Assembly: GCF_001517105.1 (NCBI RefSeq)
Contig: NZ_LPVF01000008.1
Coordinates: 930,001-994,000, forward strand
DNA: 64,000 nucleotides
Direction: 5' to 3'
Origin: Bacillus halotolerans
GTDB taxonomy: Bacteria; Bacillota; Bacilli; Bacillales; Bacillaceae
Shown here piece by piece: positions 33,870-44,070 of the stretch. The position numbers and the translations under genes were made by a program. Numbering within the stretch: position 1 is the first letter of the stretch; every line of letters starts with the position of its first letter. Under the pieces are notes generated by a model. That model was not told the DNA's origin. It did not search any database and saw only the letters and a list, made by a program, of their open reading frames with translations.

Positions 33870-35232
33870 ACGCGCCAGGCGGAACACCTGCGTCGTCAAA
33901 ACGCCGTTCCAGGTTGACGAATTTATTGTATTCTTTTACGAACGCAAGAGACACGGTTCCTACCGGGCCGTTACGCTGTTTGGCAATAATGATTTCGATA
34001 ATGTTTTTGTTCTCAGATTCTTTGTCATAGTAGTCATCACGGTAAAGGAACGCGACAATATCCGCATCCTGCTCGATACTTCCTGATTCACGGATATCAG
34101 ACATCATCGGACGTTTATCCTGACGCTGCTCAACGCCACGTGAAAGCTGAGAAAGCGCGATAACAGGGACTTGAAGCTCCCTGGCGATCGATTTCAGTTC
34201 ACGGGAAATTTCTGATACTTCCTGCTGACGGTTATCCTTTGAACGTCCGCTTCCCTGAATCAATTGCAAGTAATCAATCAAAATCATGCCAAGGCCGCTT
34301 TCCTGCTTCAAACGGCGGCATTTGGCGCGGATTTCACTGACACGGATACCCGGTGTATCATCGATATAAATCCCGCTGTTGGACAGGCTTCCCATCGCCA
34401 TCGTCAGCTTACCCCAATCTTCTTCGGTCAGATTTCCTGTACGAAGATTTTGGGCATTGATATTTCCCTCGGCACAAAGCATACGCATAACGAGCTGCTC
34501 GGCACCCATCTCAAGACTGAAAATGGCTACACTCTCGTCGGTCTTCGTCGCTACGTTTTGCGCGATATTCAAGGCAAAGGCCGTTTTCCCTACTGACGGA
34601 CGGGCAGCCACAATAATCAAGTCATTGCGCTGGAATCCGGCAGTCATCCGATCAAGCTCAGAAAACCCTGTCGGAATCCCGGTAATATCGCCTTTTCGAT
34701 TGTGAAGTTGCTCGATGTTATCATACGTCTGAACAAGGACATCCTTGATATTTTGGAAGGCGCTTGTATTTTTGCGCTGCGCCACTTCCATAATCGTTTT
34801 TTCCGCTTCACTGAGTAAATCTTCGACCTCGTCCTCGCGGGTATATCCGTCCTGAGCGATGGTTGTCGCTGTTCTGATTAACCGGCGAAGAATTGATTTT
34901 TCCTCAACGATCTTTGCGTAATATTCTATGTTAGCCGCTGTCGGCACCGAGTTTGCGATATCAGTCAGATACGATATGCCTCCCACTTCTTCCAGCAGGT
35001 CCGTGTTGGCAAGCTCTGACGTCACCGTAACTAAATCAACCGGTTCACCGCGGTCTCCGAGCACCAGCATCGCATTATAAATTTTTTGGTGAGACATTCT
35101 ATAGAAATCATCTGGAATCAATACCTCTGAAGCCAGTGTTAAAGCAGACGGCTGTAAAAAAATAGCGCCTAACACGGCTTGTTCGGCTTCTATATTTTGC
35201 GGCGGCAGCCGATCATTCAGAAGGTCTGTCAT
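33868..35232 (-). CDS. dnaC: Replicative DNA helicase DnaC (DnaB-type)
   Basis: The helicase is 454 aa from ATG 35232 (gagga upstream); the frame extends to 35280 but that adds no good start. The N-terminal dimerisation domain (NIEAEQAVLGAIF...) is followed by the RecA-like motor with Walker A ARPSVGKTA, Walker B LILIDYLQLI and the SQLSRGVEQR region. This is the hexameric fork helicase of B. subtilis, loaded by DnaD-DnaB-DnaI. Despite the name it corresponds to E. coli DnaB. Confidence 0.97.
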   Translation of the reverse strand: MTDLLNDRLPPQNIEAEQAVLGAIFLQPSALTLASEVLIPDDFYRMSHQKIYNAMLVLGDRGEPVDLVTVTSELANTDLLEEVGGISYLTDIANSVPTAANIEYYAKIVEEKSILRRLIRTATTIAQDGYTREDEVEDLLSEAEKTIMEVAQRKNTSAFQNIKDVLVQTYDNIEQLHNRKGDITGIPTGFSELDRMTAGFQRNDLIIVAARPSVGKTAFALNIAQNVATKTDESVAIFSLEMGAEQLVMRMLCAEGNINAQNLRTGNLTEEDWGKLTMAMGSLSNSGIYIDDTPGIRVSEIRAKCRRLKQESGLGMILIDYLQLIQGSGRSKDNRQQEVSEISRELKSIARELQVPVIALSQLSRGVEQRQDKRPMMSDIRESGSIEQDADIVAFLYRDDYYDKESENKNIIEIIIAKQRNGPVGTVSLAFVKEYNKFVNLERRFDDAGVPPGA

Positions 35233-35401
35233 GCTAAGCACCGTCCTCTCATTAAAAATCTCCAAACTCCATTTTACCATTTATCCAGAAAAAAAATAGA
35301 AAAATTCTTTGTTTCCCATTTTTTTCAGTCAGCAGATTGGATAGTTTCGGACAGTGCCAGGCTGGGAAAAAAACTGATAAAACTTGAGGGAGGAATGAAT
35401 G

Positions 35402-35602
35402 ATGCTGAAAAAATACGCCGTAACACCCAACGTCGATGCGGACGGCTGGTTTATCAAAGTGGAGAATGTGGCGCCTACAGCTTTATACACCTCAAAAGAC
35501 GCCGCTATTGAAAAAGCGAAGCAGGTAGCCAAAGAGAACAGTCCGGCGAAGCTTGTGATTTATGACCAGCATAAAAATGTGGAAGATGAATTCTCTTTCT
35601 AA
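35402..35602 (+). CDS. yycD: Small conserved protein YycD (DUF2188-like)
   Basis: This 66-aa protein has the DUF2188 pattern: VTPNVDADGWFIKVENV, then SKDAAIEKAKQVAKEN and LVIYDQHKNVEDE. I take the second of two adjacent ATGs (35402), 8 bases after gaggga. Its function is unknown. It is divergent from dnaC and ends at a hairpin with T-run (35607-35635). Confidence 0.8.
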   Translation: MLKKYAVTPNVDADGWFIKVENVAPTALYTSKDAAIEKAKQVAKENSPAKLVIYDQHKNVEDEFSF

Positions 35603-35604
35603 AC

Positions 35605-35636
35605 TGAAAGCCTTCGCTGCCGCGGGGCTTTTTTTA
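35605..35636 (+). terminator. Intrinsic terminator of yycD
   Basis: aaagcc / ggcttt stem with internal loop, followed by seven T. Confidence 0.75.
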
Positions 35637-35650
35637 GCGGGTGCGACACG

Positions 35651-35854
35651 CTATTCCATCCATTTGAATCCAATACGCATCATGAGATCCGCCGCCTTTT
35701 GATACAGCTCCCACTCTTCAAAGGAAGCAAATTTCCCCATCAGCTCCTGAAGCTTATGCCGCAATGCAATATATTCTTCCAATGTGACAGCTTTCTCTGT
35801 GTCTATCTGATGCTCATACAGCATTTGTTTTAATAATGATAACGGTTTGTTCAT
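35651..35854 (-). CDS. yyzB: Small helical protein YyzB
   Basis: This 67-aa, entirely helical, charged protein (MNKPLSLLKQMLYEHQ..., with EEYIALRHKLQELMGKF) starts at an ATG preceded by aaggagg. No domain is known to me; the symbol is by position between yycD and yycC. It is divergent from yycC, whose start lies 120 bases away. Confidence 0.65.
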   Translation of the reverse strand: MNKPLSLLKQMLYEHQIDTEKAVTLEEYIALRHKLQELMGKFASFEEWELYQKAADLMMRIGFKWME

Positions 35855-35974
35855 GATGAACCCTCCTTATCTCTTTTATAAGGGGCATTTTCTGAATGCA
35901 CCATCCCTTTGTGATATCTTCTTACGTTCCGCATCTGATTCTTGTACAATGGACAAAAGAGAGGAGGGATCTTT

Positions 35975-36115
35975 GTGAGACCTTTGCAAATTTCTGCTGA
36001 AACTGCACAAAAGCTTGCAGAGTCTTTGAATCTGCCGCTTGAACAGATCATGCATATGCCTCAGCATATTCTGCTTGCCAAAATGGCTGAATTGCAGAAA
36101 GAGGACAAATCATAA
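35975..36115 (+). CDS. yycC: YycC-family small protein, 46 aa
   Basis: GTG 35975 lies 6 bases after gaggaggg, and the frame ends at TAA 36113-36115. The product reads MRPLQISAETAQ..., with LPLEQIMHMPQHILLAKM, the hallmark of the YycC family of small Bacillus proteins. Function is unknown. It is followed by yycB about 70 bases on. Confidence 0.8.
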   Translation: MRPLQISAETAQKLAESLNLPLEQIMHMPQHILLAKMAELQKEDKS

Positions 36116-36187
36116 CCTGCACTCGCATACTTGCTTACATGTATCGGAATGATATTAAGTATATGTTAGAAAAGAGGAGTAACTGCT

Positions 36188-37396
36188 TTGCCACATCCAC
36201 AAAATAAAAAAATCCAATCGTTTTGGCTGATTGCCGGTATTATCTTTATTGCGTTTAACTTAAGACCCGCAATCACTTCAGTCGGGCCGGTCATCAGCTC
36301 CATCAGGATCGAGCTGCACATGTCCAATGGGGCAGCCGGTTTTTTGACCGCACTGCCGCTGCTTTCGTTTGCCGTTCTTTCTCCGCTCGCGCCTAAGCTC
36401 GGACGGCGCCTCGGAAATGAGCGAACCTTATGGCTTGGTCTCCTGATACTGTTTATCGGTGTTTTGATTCGATCTGCCGGCTATACCCCCGCTTTGTTTT
36501 TCGGAACGGCACTCATCGGAATCGGAATTGCGATCGGAAACGTACTTTTGCCAAGCTTAATCAAACATAAATACCCTGAAAAGCCAGGGATCATGATCAG
36601 CCTGTATACGACATCAATGAATATATTCGCTGCTTTAGCATCAGGTCTCAGCGTTCCTTTAGCGTCCCAGTTGGATGGCGGATGGAAACAGGGATTTCTT
36701 TTATGGGGAGGCTTGGCATGTCTAGCCTTGCTGATTTGGATACCTCAGCTTCGCCATCGGGATGCGTCCAACCAGACGCCGCAGCTTAAAACCAGTCCGA
36801 TTTGGGCTTCCAAAGTGGCATGGTTTGTCACCATCTTCATGGGCCTGCAATCATTTTTATTTTACAGCAGTATCGCCTGGTTTCCTGAGATTCTTCGTTC
36901 ACACGGGATTGATACGTCAACCGCTGGATGGCTGGTATCACTCATGCAATTTGCGAGTCTGCCTTCCACTTTTCTGACACCGGTTTTAGCTGACCGCGTG
37001 AAACATCAGCGCGGTATCGTTGCAGCGCTGACCGCAGTCTATCTGATCGGTCTATGCGGATTATTAACAGGCGGCAGCCATGCGATGCTTGCCATCTGGA
37101 TGGTGATTATCGGTATCGGACAAGGCTCCAGCATTAGTCTGGCACTCACTCTCATTGGACTCCGCAGTGAAAATGCGTATCAGGCTGCAGCGCTGTCAGG
37201 CATGTCACAGTCATTTGGCTACCTTCTTGCAGCCGTCGGGCCGATCTTTGTCGGGTATCTCTTTGACCAGACACATTCATGGACAATGCCGATTGTGCTT
37301 CTTATTGCTGCTTTAATCGTCATGGGAACAGCAGGACTCGGGGCAGGACGCGATCGATACGTCCTTCAGACAGAGAGAAAGAGAAATTCAGCGTAA
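36188..37396 (+). CDS. yycB: MFS transporter of the cyanate/nitroimidazole type, YycB
   Basis: This 402-aa, twelve-TM major facilitator protein starts at TTG 36188 behind gaggag. The N-terminal NLRPAITSVGPVI and the loop PLAPKLGRRLGNE place it in the CynX/NimT-like group. The substrate is unknown; anion uptake and drug export are both possible. It ends with a weak hairpin and T-run near 37398-37433. The next gene, yycA, is same-strand but 135 bases away. Confidence 0.88.
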   Translation: MPHPQNKKIQSFWLIAGIIFIAFNLRPAITSVGPVISSIRIELHMSNGAAGFLTALPLLSFAVLSPLAPKLGRRLGNERTLWLGLLILFIGVLIRSAGYTPALFFGTALIGIGIAIGNVLLPSLIKHKYPEKPGIMISLYTTSMNIFAALASGLSVPLASQLDGGWKQGFLLWGGLACLALLIWIPQLRHRDASNQTPQLKTSPIWASKVAWFVTIFMGLQSFLFYSSIAWFPEILRSHGIDTSTAGWLVSLMQFASLPSTFLTPVLADRVKHQRGIVAALTAVYLIGLCGLLTGGSHAMLAIWMVIIGIGQGSSISLALTLIGLRSENAYQAAALSGMSQSFGYLLAAVGPIFVGYLFDQTHSWTMPIVLLIAALIVMGTAGLGAGRDRYVLQTERKRNSA

Positions 37397-37531
37397 AAAA
37401 AGGGCGGGGAAGTTGTCTCCGTCTCTTTTTTTATGAAAAAGCTGTCAGACATTCCTTGAATCTTTATGGTTTATTCATAAGTTTTTCATATTTGTTTTTT
37501 ACAATAGGACATCATAAAGAGGTGAAAAACG

Positions 37532-39601
37532 ATGAAAACCAAACGTTTCGACACAGTCCTTATTGTTATTTTGCTTGCAGCGGCTTTTCTCAACACCTAT
37601 CACATTTGGCAGGATGACGCCGCGAACCAATACTATCTGGCAGCGGTGAAAAGCATGACGCAAAGCTTCCACAATTTCTTCTATGCGTCATTTGACCCTT
37701 CTGGATTCGTAACAGTCGATAAGCCGCCTGTTGTTTTGTGGATTCAAACGATTTTCGCGCTGATCTTTGGTGTTCATACGTGGAGTGTCATCATTCCTCA
37801 GGCTCTCGCCGGGGTTGGATCGGTATTCCTTCTGTACAGAATGATCAAACCGACATTTGGCATTGGAGCGGCCCGCGCCGCCGCACTTGTCATGGCGCTG
37901 ACACCGATCGCAGTCGCCGTCAGCCGGACAAACAACATTGACAGTATGCTTGTCTTTACCTTATTGCTCGGTTCATCATGCCTGCTTCGGGCGGTCAAAC
38001 AAGGCAAGCTCGTTTGGCTCCTGACGGCTTTTGGCCTGATCGGCCTTGCATTTAATATGAAAATGATGCAAGCCTTTATGGTATTACCTGCATTTGTGTT
38101 ATTCTACCTGATTGCTTCTCGGGCTTCGCTAAAGAAAAAAATAGGTTCGCTGATTCTGTCTCTTATCCTCCTAACCGGTATATCGCTCTCATGGGCGGTT
38201 ATTGTGGATTCAACATCCTCCTCCAGCCGGCCGTATATCGGAAGCAGCCAGACAAACTCTGTGTTAGAACTCGCCTTCGGATATAACGGCACAGAGCGGC
38301 TGCTTGGGCAAACCACCGGCCTTGCACGCGGTGCAGGCGGCGGTAACATGCAGAATAATGGCACGATGCAAGCGCCAAATCACAATGAATCCTCTGACGG
38401 AACCTCTTCATCTCAGAACAGAAACAGCAAGGCAGATGGAAATCAAAACAGCACCGGTTCCTTCGGGGGCAATGCACAGGCTCCTCAGCCGCCTTCTGGA
38501 CAAAGCGGCGCTTCCAATGGAGGGGGAGGCACACCTCCAACAGGCGGACCAGGAAATGGAGGACCCGGCGGTGGCGGCGGAAAAAGCATGAACATGTTCG
38601 GCACAGGTGATGCAGGACTGCTTCGTCTCTTCCAATCTGCTCTTTCCGGCCAGATCAGCTGGATGCTTCCATTCGCATTGATCGGATTACTAGGTGTAAT
38701 TGTCAGCTGGTACCGTGATCGCCGCGGTCAGGCTACAGAAATGAAAGAAACGATATTCTGGACAGCATGGCTCTTACCTGTGGCAGGTTTCTTCAGCATC
38801 GCGGGATTCTTCCACCAGTATTACTTGATTATGCTGGCACCGCCGATTGCCGCACTTTCCGGTATCGGATGGTATACAATGTATCGCTTATACAAAAACA
38901 ATAAAGATTGGGCAAGCTGCCTGCTGCCAGCGGCCGTCTTCATCACAGCCGCATTCCAAGTCTATATGTTAAGTGCTTATACAAGCCAAATCGGCAGTGG
39001 TTGGATGTATGTACTCGGACTCGCAGGACTCGGCATCACCATTGCTCTGCTCATGTTCAAAAGCAGCAAACAGCTAATCATTGTCAGCTTATGCGTGCTG
39101 CTGCTCGCACCAATCTACTGGTCAACAACGCCGCTTTTATACGGGGGCAACAGCGTTCTTCCTGAATCCGGCCCGCAGCTTAAAAGCTCGGCAAACGGAG
39201 GAAACATGTTCTCCTCAGAAATGGACACCGGTCTCCTGTCTTATCTGAGGGAGCATAATACCGGCGAAGAGTATTTATTTGCTACGTTGACAACCGTAAC
39301 GGCTGCGCCATATATCATCAATACAGATGAATCTGTCATGGCACTCGGCGGCTTCAACGGCACAGATCCGATTCTGACTGTCTCTGAGCTGAAAAAACTG
39401 GTCAATGAGGGCAAAGTGAAATACTTCCTGCTATCAGAAACTAACTCAGGCAATACTGAACTCGTTTCTTGGATCAAGAAACACGGCCAAGAAATATCTT
39501 CTGACGAGTACAGCAGTTCCACGAGCAGCACAAGCAGCCTGCAAGGCATGAAAGGTGGACCTGGCGGAGAAAGCCGGCAAACCCTTTATCTCACAGAATA
39601 A
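37532..39601 (+). CDS. yycA: GT39-like membrane glycosyltransferase YycA with Gly/Asn-rich insert
   Basis: This 689-aa polytopic protein belongs to the ArnT/PMT-like (GT39) group. After TM1 comes the acidic loop QDDAANQYYLAAV with the conserved Asp-Asp, then VDKPPVVLW, typical of lipid-linked-sugar transferases. About ten TM helices are visible, with a soluble C-terminal part. Residues about 266-353 form a low-complexity loop of Gly, Asn, Ser, Gln and Pro outside the membrane. It probably moves a sugar from a polyprenyl carrier to an envelope acceptor; the substrate is unknown. A strong terminator follows. Confidence 0.85.
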   Translation: MKTKRFDTVLIVILLAAAFLNTYHIWQDDAANQYYLAAVKSMTQSFHNFFYASFDPSGFVTVDKPPVVLWIQTIFALIFGVHTWSVIIPQALAGVGSVFLLYRMIKPTFGIGAARAAALVMALTPIAVAVSRTNNIDSMLVFTLLLGSSCLLRAVKQGKLVWLLTAFGLIGLAFNMKMMQAFMVLPAFVLFYLIASRASLKKKIGSLILSLILLTGISLSWAVIVDSTSSSSRPYIGSSQTNSVLELAFGYNGTERLLGQTTGLARGAGGGNMQNNGTMQAPNHNESSDGTSSSQNRNSKADGNQNSTGSFGGNAQAPQPPSGQSGASNGGGGTPPTGGPGNGGPGGGGGKSMNMFGTGDAGLLRLFQSALSGQISWMLPFALIGLLGVIVSWYRDRRGQATEMKETIFWTAWLLPVAGFFSIAGFFHQYYLIMLAPPIAALSGIGWYTMYRLYKNNKDWASCLLPAAVFITAAFQVYMLSAYTSQIGSGWMYVLGLAGLGITIALLMFKSSKQLIIVSLCVLLLAPIYWSTTPLLYGGNSVLPESGPQLKSSANGGNMFSSEMDTGLLSYLREHNTGEEYLFATLTTVTAAPYIINTDESVMALGGFNGTDPILTVSELKKLVNEGKVKYFLLSETNSGNTELVSWIKKHGQEISSDEYSSSTSSTSSLQGMKGGPGGESRQTLYLTE

Positions 39602-39602
39602 A

Positions 39603-39634
39603 AAAAGAGGCTTGGATCAATCCAAGCCTCTTTT
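39603..39634. terminator. Bidirectional terminator, yycA / rplI
   Basis: A 14-bp perfect stem (39603-39616 with 39621-39634) around a tcaa loop, with A/T runs at both ends. Confidence 0.95.
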
Positions 39635-39637
39635 CTA

Positions 39638-40087
39638 TTAAGCTTCTTCTTTCACATGTACCTTTAACACAGCCTGCACCTCAGGATGCAATTTCACAGG
39701 AACGTTTGTATATCCTAACGCACGGATGCCGTCCGGCAGTTCCAGCTTCCGCTTATCCACTTTAATGTTATGGTCTTTTTGAAGCTGTTCAGTAATTTGC
39801 TTGCTTGTGACAGAGCCGAACAAACGGCCGCCTTCACCTGATTTCGCGCTGAGCTCAACAGTCAGTTTTTCTAATGTTTCTTTTAAACTCTTTGCCTGCT
39901 CAAGCTCTGCGATGGCTTCTTTTTTCTCTTTCTGCTTTTGACCGTTTAGTACACTGATGTTTGACGCGTTCGCTTCAACCGCGAGGCCTTTTTTAATCAG
40001 AAAGTTATGCGCATAACCGTCTGCTACGTTTTTCACTTCGCCTTTTTTTCCTTTTCCTTTTACATCCTGTAAGAAAATAACCTTCAT
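39638..40087 (-). CDS. rplI: 50S ribosomal protein L9
   Basis: This 149-aa protein has the L9 N-terminal signature [19 protein letters not shown] and [13 protein letters not shown], a long connecting helix, and the C-terminal domain with [12 protein letters not shown]. It binds 23S rRNA near the L1 stalk. It overlaps the end of gdpP by four bases (ATGA), forming the yybS-gdpP-rplI transcript. Confidence 0.97.
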   Translation of the reverse strand: MKVIFLQDVKGKGKKGEVKNVADGYAHNFLIKKGLAVEANASNISVLNGQKQKEKKEAIAELEQAKSLKETLEKLTVELSAKSGEGGRLFGSVTSKQITEQLQKDHNIKVDKRKLELPDGIRALGYTNVPVKLHPEVQAVLKVHVKEEA

Positions 40088-42063
40088 CTTTGTACGCCTC
40101 CCTCAAAATACTCATCTATGGCGCCCTTCAGCCGCTCCAGCGCTTCTGTTACTGAAATGCCGGATAACTGAGTCGCCGCATTTGTTAAATGTCCTCCGCC
40201 TTCCAGCGCCTCCATGATGATCTGAACATTCACATCGCCAAGAGACCTCGCACTGATACAAACAGTTTGTTCATCACGTCTTGCTACCGCAAATGAAGCC
40301 TCAACCTCGCTCATCGACAGCAGTGAATCCGCAGCCTGCGCAATCAGCACTTGATCGAAATATTCATCCTCATTCTCAGGCAGAGACGCAATCGCGATGT
40401 TCTCTTTATAGAGGGCCGTATGCTGGATCAGCTTCGCCCGTTTAATATAGGAATCAACGGTTTCTTTGAGGAACTTCTGCACAAGCACCGTATCGGCGCC
40501 TTTCGCTCTTAAATATGAAGCTGCATCAAAGGTCCGCGAGCCCGTGCGGAGTGAAAAGCTCTTTGTATCCACTATTATACCAGCTAATAGGGCGGTTGCT
40601 TCAATCATATTGATTTTTAAGCGCTTCGGCTGATACTCTAGCAGCTCTGTCACCAATTCCGCTGTTGATGAAGCGTACGGCTCCATATAGACGAGCAGCG
40701 GGTCTCTGATAAATTCTTCGCCTCTGCGGTGATGGTCGATGACCACAATATGTTCAATTTTGTTTACCAGCCGTTCTTCCATGACAAGCGACGGCTTATG
40801 TGTATCCACGATGACAAGCAGCGTGTCGTCATTGGCAATTTCCATCGCTTCTTCAGGCGTAATGAACCTTGACCACAGATCTTCATATTTTTTAATTTCC
40901 TCAATCAAGCGCTGCACACTTGAACCGATTTGATTCGGATCAATCACAATAAATCCATCTTTGTTATTTGCCTGTGACACCTTTAATATCCCGATCGCCG
41001 CGCCGATAGAATCCATGTCGGGGAATTTGTGTCCCATGATAATCACATTGCTGCTTTCAGAAACGATTTCCTTTAAAGCATGAGAAATCACGCGGGCGCG
41101 CACCCTTGTTCGCTTCTCCATCGGGTTTGTTTTACCGCCGTAAAACTTCACTTTACCGTTTGGCAGCTTAATGGCTACCTGGTCTCCGCCGCGTCCCAGC
41201 GCTAAGTCCAGACTGGATTGCGCCAAATCGCCAAGCTCTTTTAGCGATGAGACCGAAGCTCCTATACCAACGCTTAAGGTCAGCGCAACGCCGTCAAATG
41301 AAGTTTTTTCCCGTACCTCATCCAGAATCGAAAACTTCGAATTTTCAAGTTCGGTTAAAATGTGTTCATTAAGCACAGCAATGAAACGTTCGGATGAAGT
41401 CCTTTTCAGGAATATTCCATACTCCTGCGCCCAAGCGTTGAGCAAAGATGTCACTTGGCTGTTCATCGTGCTTCTCGTCTGGTCGTCTAATCCTTGGGTC
41501 ACATCATCATAGTTATCAAGGAAAATATAGGCCAGCACAGTTCTTTCATTTTCATATTGCTTTTCAATCTGTATCTGTTCCGTCACATCGAAGAAATAAA
41601 GCAGACGCTCATCCCGTTTGATGACCACTTTAAATTTTCGGTCATTCAATGTAACCGTTTCCGATTCTACCTCTTGTTTGATGAGCGGCACAACTGATTC
41701 ACAAGTATCATAAAGTGATCTCCCCACTAATGTACTTTCATTAAAGCAAGAAGAGAGAAACGGATTTGCCCATTCTATATAGTATTGATCATTAAAAAGC
41801 ATGATGCCGATCGGCATTTCCATCAATGCCTCTTCACCGACTTTTTTCAACCTGTAGGATAACGTAGAAATATAAGCGTCAATCTCTTTTCGAATAAGAG
41901 AATCCGCGCGTTTTATAAAAAACAGTATAACTGCAAGCAGCAACACTTCGACGGTTCCTATGATCCAGTTAAAATAAAAGCTGATGAGGATTGTAATGAT
42001 TGACAAAGTAATCAATGCATAGATGGGATACCGAAACAACGGTTTTTCATAAAAGCTTGGCAT
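40084..42063 (-). CDS. gdpP: GdpP, membrane c-di-AMP phosphodiesterase
   Basis: The protein is 659 aa from ATG 42063 (ggggag upstream). Order: two TM helices (about 11-50), a PAS-like haem-binding domain (about 80-150), a degenerate GGDEF domain (about 170-300), then DHH (MDSIGAA and [10 protein letters not shown]) and DHHA1 with GGGHLTNAA. It degrades c-di-AMP to pApA and so affects wall and potassium homeostasis. It was formerly yybT. It is upstream of, and coupled to, rplI, and downstream of yybS. Confidence 0.95.
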   Translation of the reverse strand: MPSFYEKPLFRYPIYALITLSIITILISFYFNWIIGTVEVLLLAVILFFIKRADSLIRKEIDAYISTLSYRLKKVGEEALMEMPIGIMLFNDQYYIEWANPFLSSCFNESTLVGRSLYDTCESVVPLIKQEVESETVTLNDRKFKVVIKRDERLLYFFDVTEQIQIEKQYENERTVLAYIFLDNYDDVTQGLDDQTRSTMNSQVTSLLNAWAQEYGIFLKRTSSERFIAVLNEHILTELENSKFSILDEVREKTSFDGVALTLSVGIGASVSSLKELGDLAQSSLDLALGRGGDQVAIKLPNGKVKFYGGKTNPMEKRTRVRARVISHALKEIVSESSNVIIMGHKFPDMDSIGAAIGILKVSQANNKDGFIVIDPNQIGSSVQRLIEEIKKYEDLWSRFITPEEAMEIANDDTLLVIVDTHKPSLVMEERLVNKIEHIVVIDHHRRGEEFIRDPLLVYMEPYASSTAELVTELLEYQPKRLKINMIEATALLAGIIVDTKSFSLRTGSRTFDAASYLRAKGADTVLVQKFLKETVDSYIKRAKLIQHTALYKENIAIASLPENEDEYFDQVLIAQAADSLLSMSEVEASFAVARRDEQTVCISARSLGDVNVQIIMEALEGGGHLTNAATQLSGISVTEALERLKGAIDEYFEGGVQR

Positions 42064-42099
42064 TTCTATCACTCCCCACCATGTGAGTACAACTCATAT

Positions 42100-43029
42100 T
42101 CACTTCACCTTATTCCTTATGTTAAAGCCCATGTCCATAACGCCTAAAATGCGAATGGCTGCCATAAAAATCGGATGCAGCAGACCAAGAATGACTGCAA
42201 TGACGGCGACTGCCTTCGGATATTTTTTCTTATGGCAATAGAAAAAGATAAATGATAAACCCTGGATAAAAATAAGAAACCCGAGTATAAACTCCCCATT
42301 TAAAGCGATAGAGTACAGCATTTGGCCTTTTTCTAAAGGCAGAAATGAAAGAATGACAATCAACAAATACAGTACTACCACACTTTGCGGAAACTTCAAC
42401 TCTCTAAAAGGCTTTAGACTAGGAATATCGGGGGAGAATCGCCTTAAGAGCGGCTTAGCGATAAGGTAACTGAGGAAAGAAAAAATGGCTCCTACCATCA
42501 CGATAGCTGTTGGAAAAAGATATTGAACCGTACTCAATTGTTCTTCCATCAGTTTCATTTGTTTCTCAAGCTCTTCAGCATTACCCGATTGTTTCAAAAC
42601 GGATTCAACGATATCGAGTGATTGCCGGTATTGTGTCATTGCTTCATCAATGATATTGATACCCAAAAACTGAATGCTTATCACAAAATAGAACACGATA
42701 CAAAGCATATAAATAAGGGCACCCGAAATAATAGCATGACCGGGTTCTCTTTTTTTGAAAAAATGCCCCATGGCAATGCCCGCACAAGCTGACATAAAAG
42801 CTACAATAAGTCCGTTAAAGGACCCGACAATAAAGACAACAGGAAGACTGACAGCGCCCATCCACAATCCTAATTTCAATCCGTGTCTGATCGTATAAAG
42901 AATCATAGGCAGCGGCAGTGCAAATAACAGAATTGTTCCAATCAATGGAACATAAACGACCAACAGTGTGATGATCGCAAACAAACTGATTAAAATAGCA
43001 CCTTCCATTAATGCTCTTGTTTGTTTCAC
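42100..43029 (-). CDS. yybS: Polytopic membrane protein YybS (DUF2232)
   Basis: This 309-aa protein has about eight TM helices and starts at GTG 43029 behind gaggtgac. It belongs to the DUF2232/YybS family, which resembles S-components of ECF transporters, though no substrate is known. An extracytoplasmic or loop segment at about 130-160 is charged and helical. It is the first gene of yybS-gdpP-rplI, the gene order conserved in many Firmicutes. Confidence 0.88.
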   Translation of the reverse strand: MKQTRALMEGAILISLFAIITLLVVYVPLIGTILLFALPLPMILYTIRHGLKLGLWMGAVSLPVVFIVGSFNGLIVAFMSACAGIAMGHFFKKREPGHAIISGALIYMLCIVFYFVISIQFLGINIIDEAMTQYRQSLDIVESVLKQSGNAEELEKQMKLMEEQLSTVQYLFPTAIVMVGAIFSFLSYLIAKPLLRRFSPDIPSLKPFRELKFPQSVVVLYLLIVILSFLPLEKGQMLYSIALNGEFILGFLIFIQGLSFIFFYCHKKKYPKAVAVIAVILGLLHPIFMAAIRILGVMDMGFNIRNKVK

Positions 43030-43063
43030 TTAGTCACCTCGTATCATACTGAACATACGAATA

Positions 43064-43095
43064 GAAAAGAGCAGCATAAACGACTGCTCTTTTTT
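43064..43095. terminator. Hairpin terminator upstream of yybS
   Basis: aaagagcag / ctgctcttt stem (43065-43073 with 43083-43091), T-run on the + strand and A-run on the other. It separates the 49-aa gene from yybS. Confidence 0.75.
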
Positions 43096-43194
43096 TCATC
43101 GCCGCAACATGTTTTGCACCAATGTTTTCATATCATCTCTAAAATTACTTTTATATTTTAACATAAGTCCAAATCGCAAGTAAAATGACGTCAA

Positions 43195-43210
43195 TGTTTC
43201 ATGTGAAACA
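43195..43210. promoter_or_regulatory. parS-like site near cotF
   Basis: TGTTTCATGTGAAACA is one base away from the parS consensus TGTTNCACGTGAAACA and is itself a perfect palindrome apart from the centre. It lies in the intergenic region between yybS and cotF. Confidence 0.75.
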
Positions 43211-43218
43211 TTGCAAAC

Positions 43219-43244
43219 GAAAAGACATTCTTTAAAAGAATGCC
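43219..43244 (-). terminator. Hairpin terminator after the 49-aa gene
   Basis: On the minus strand cattcttt and aaagaatg pair, followed by tctttt. Confidence 0.65.
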
Positions 43245-43253
43245 CATCACTTC

Positions 43254-43403
43254 TTATTCTTTATCATCCATAAAACCAGAAGTTTCTTTGTTTTTCTTCT
43301 TCGTTTTTCTGACATACACAAATATTAAAATCACAAGTAAAAGGGTTGTTGCTTGCAGAACGCCGCTGCTAAACAAGAAAAAGTTCTTTATCATGTCCCA
43401 CAT
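43254..43403 (-). CDS. Small single-TM protein, 49 aa
   Basis: ATG 43403 follows agaggtg at good spacing. The product has one TM helix (about 14-32, LQATTLLLVILIFVYV) and a basic then acidic tail (RKTKKKNKE... DDKE). It has its own terminator-like hairpin downstream. I do not recognise a family; position, start signal and composition support a real small membrane protein. Confidence 0.65.
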   Translation of the reverse strand: MWDMIKNFFLFSSGVLQATTLLLVILIFVYVRKTKKKNKETSGFMDDKE

Positions 43404-43548
43404 CGTGTTTCACCTCTTTTTGGATGTTCTCAACCCGTATCCTATATAAGGTGAATTTCCCTTTTTAAAAACTTCAAAACACAATGAACAACATTGAACG
43501 TTGGGCATATGCTGATACAGAATCTGATTGATAAAGGAGATTTGTTAC

Positions 43549-44034
43549 ATGGATGAACGCAGAACGTTGGCTTGGCATGAAACATTAGAGATGCATGAGC
43601 TGGTTGCTTTTCAGGCAAACGGGCTCATTAAACTGAAGAAAATGATTAGAGAAGTTAGAGATCCTCAGCTCAGACAGCTTTATAGCGTGTCCATTCAGGC
43701 CGTTGAGCAAAACTTAAAAGAGCTTCTCCCATTCTTCCCTCAGGCGCCGATGCCTCGCGATGATGAAGAAGAAGAACGCGCGGATAACCCATTTTACAGC
43801 GGTGACCTGCTCGGCTTTGCCAAAACATCTGTCCGCAGCTATGCCATCGCAATTACAGAAACAGCAACACCTCAATTGAGAACCGTACTTGTCAAACAGC
43901 TAAACGCTGCCATTAAGTTGCATGCGCAGGTTTATCAATACATGTATCAGCATGGATACTACCCATCTTACAACCTTTCTGAGCTGTTAAAAAATGACGT
44001 CAGAAACGCCAATAAAGCCATTTCGATGAAATAA
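43549..44034 (+). CDS. cotF: Spore coat protein CotF
   Basis: This 161-aa protein starts at ATG 43549 behind aaaggaga. The coat-F domain is evident: [22 protein letters not shown] at the N-terminus and the helical C-terminal half with [14 protein letters not shown]. In B. subtilis the precursor is cleaved into two coat polypeptides in the spore. The acidic linker [13 protein letters not shown] is the likely region of cleavage. Expression is expected in the mother cell (sigma-K); I did not identify the promoter. Confidence 0.93.
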   Translation: MDERRTLAWHETLEMHELVAFQANGLIKLKKMIREVRDPQLRQLYSVSIQAVEQNLKELLPFFPQAPMPRDDEEEERADNPFYSGDLLGFAKTSVRSYAIAITETATPQLRTVLVKQLNAAIKLHAQVYQYMYQHGYYPSYNLSELLKNDVRNANKAISMK

Positions 44035-44070
44035 AAGTAGCAGCAAAGGCTCTCCCTTTGCTGCTACTTC
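44035..44070. terminator. Bidirectional terminator, cotF / hypR
   Basis: A long stem agtagcagcaaagg / cctttgctgctact with a short loop. It also covers the hypR stop codon. Confidence 0.85.

Noticed and set aside
35851..36067. Minus-strand frames across the yycC region
   Set aside because: They are antisense to yycC, which has a strong start signal on the + strand.
38199..38635. Cys/Arg-rich frames opposite the low-complexity part of yycA
   Set aside because: They arise from the Gly/Asn/Pro-rich codons read backwards.
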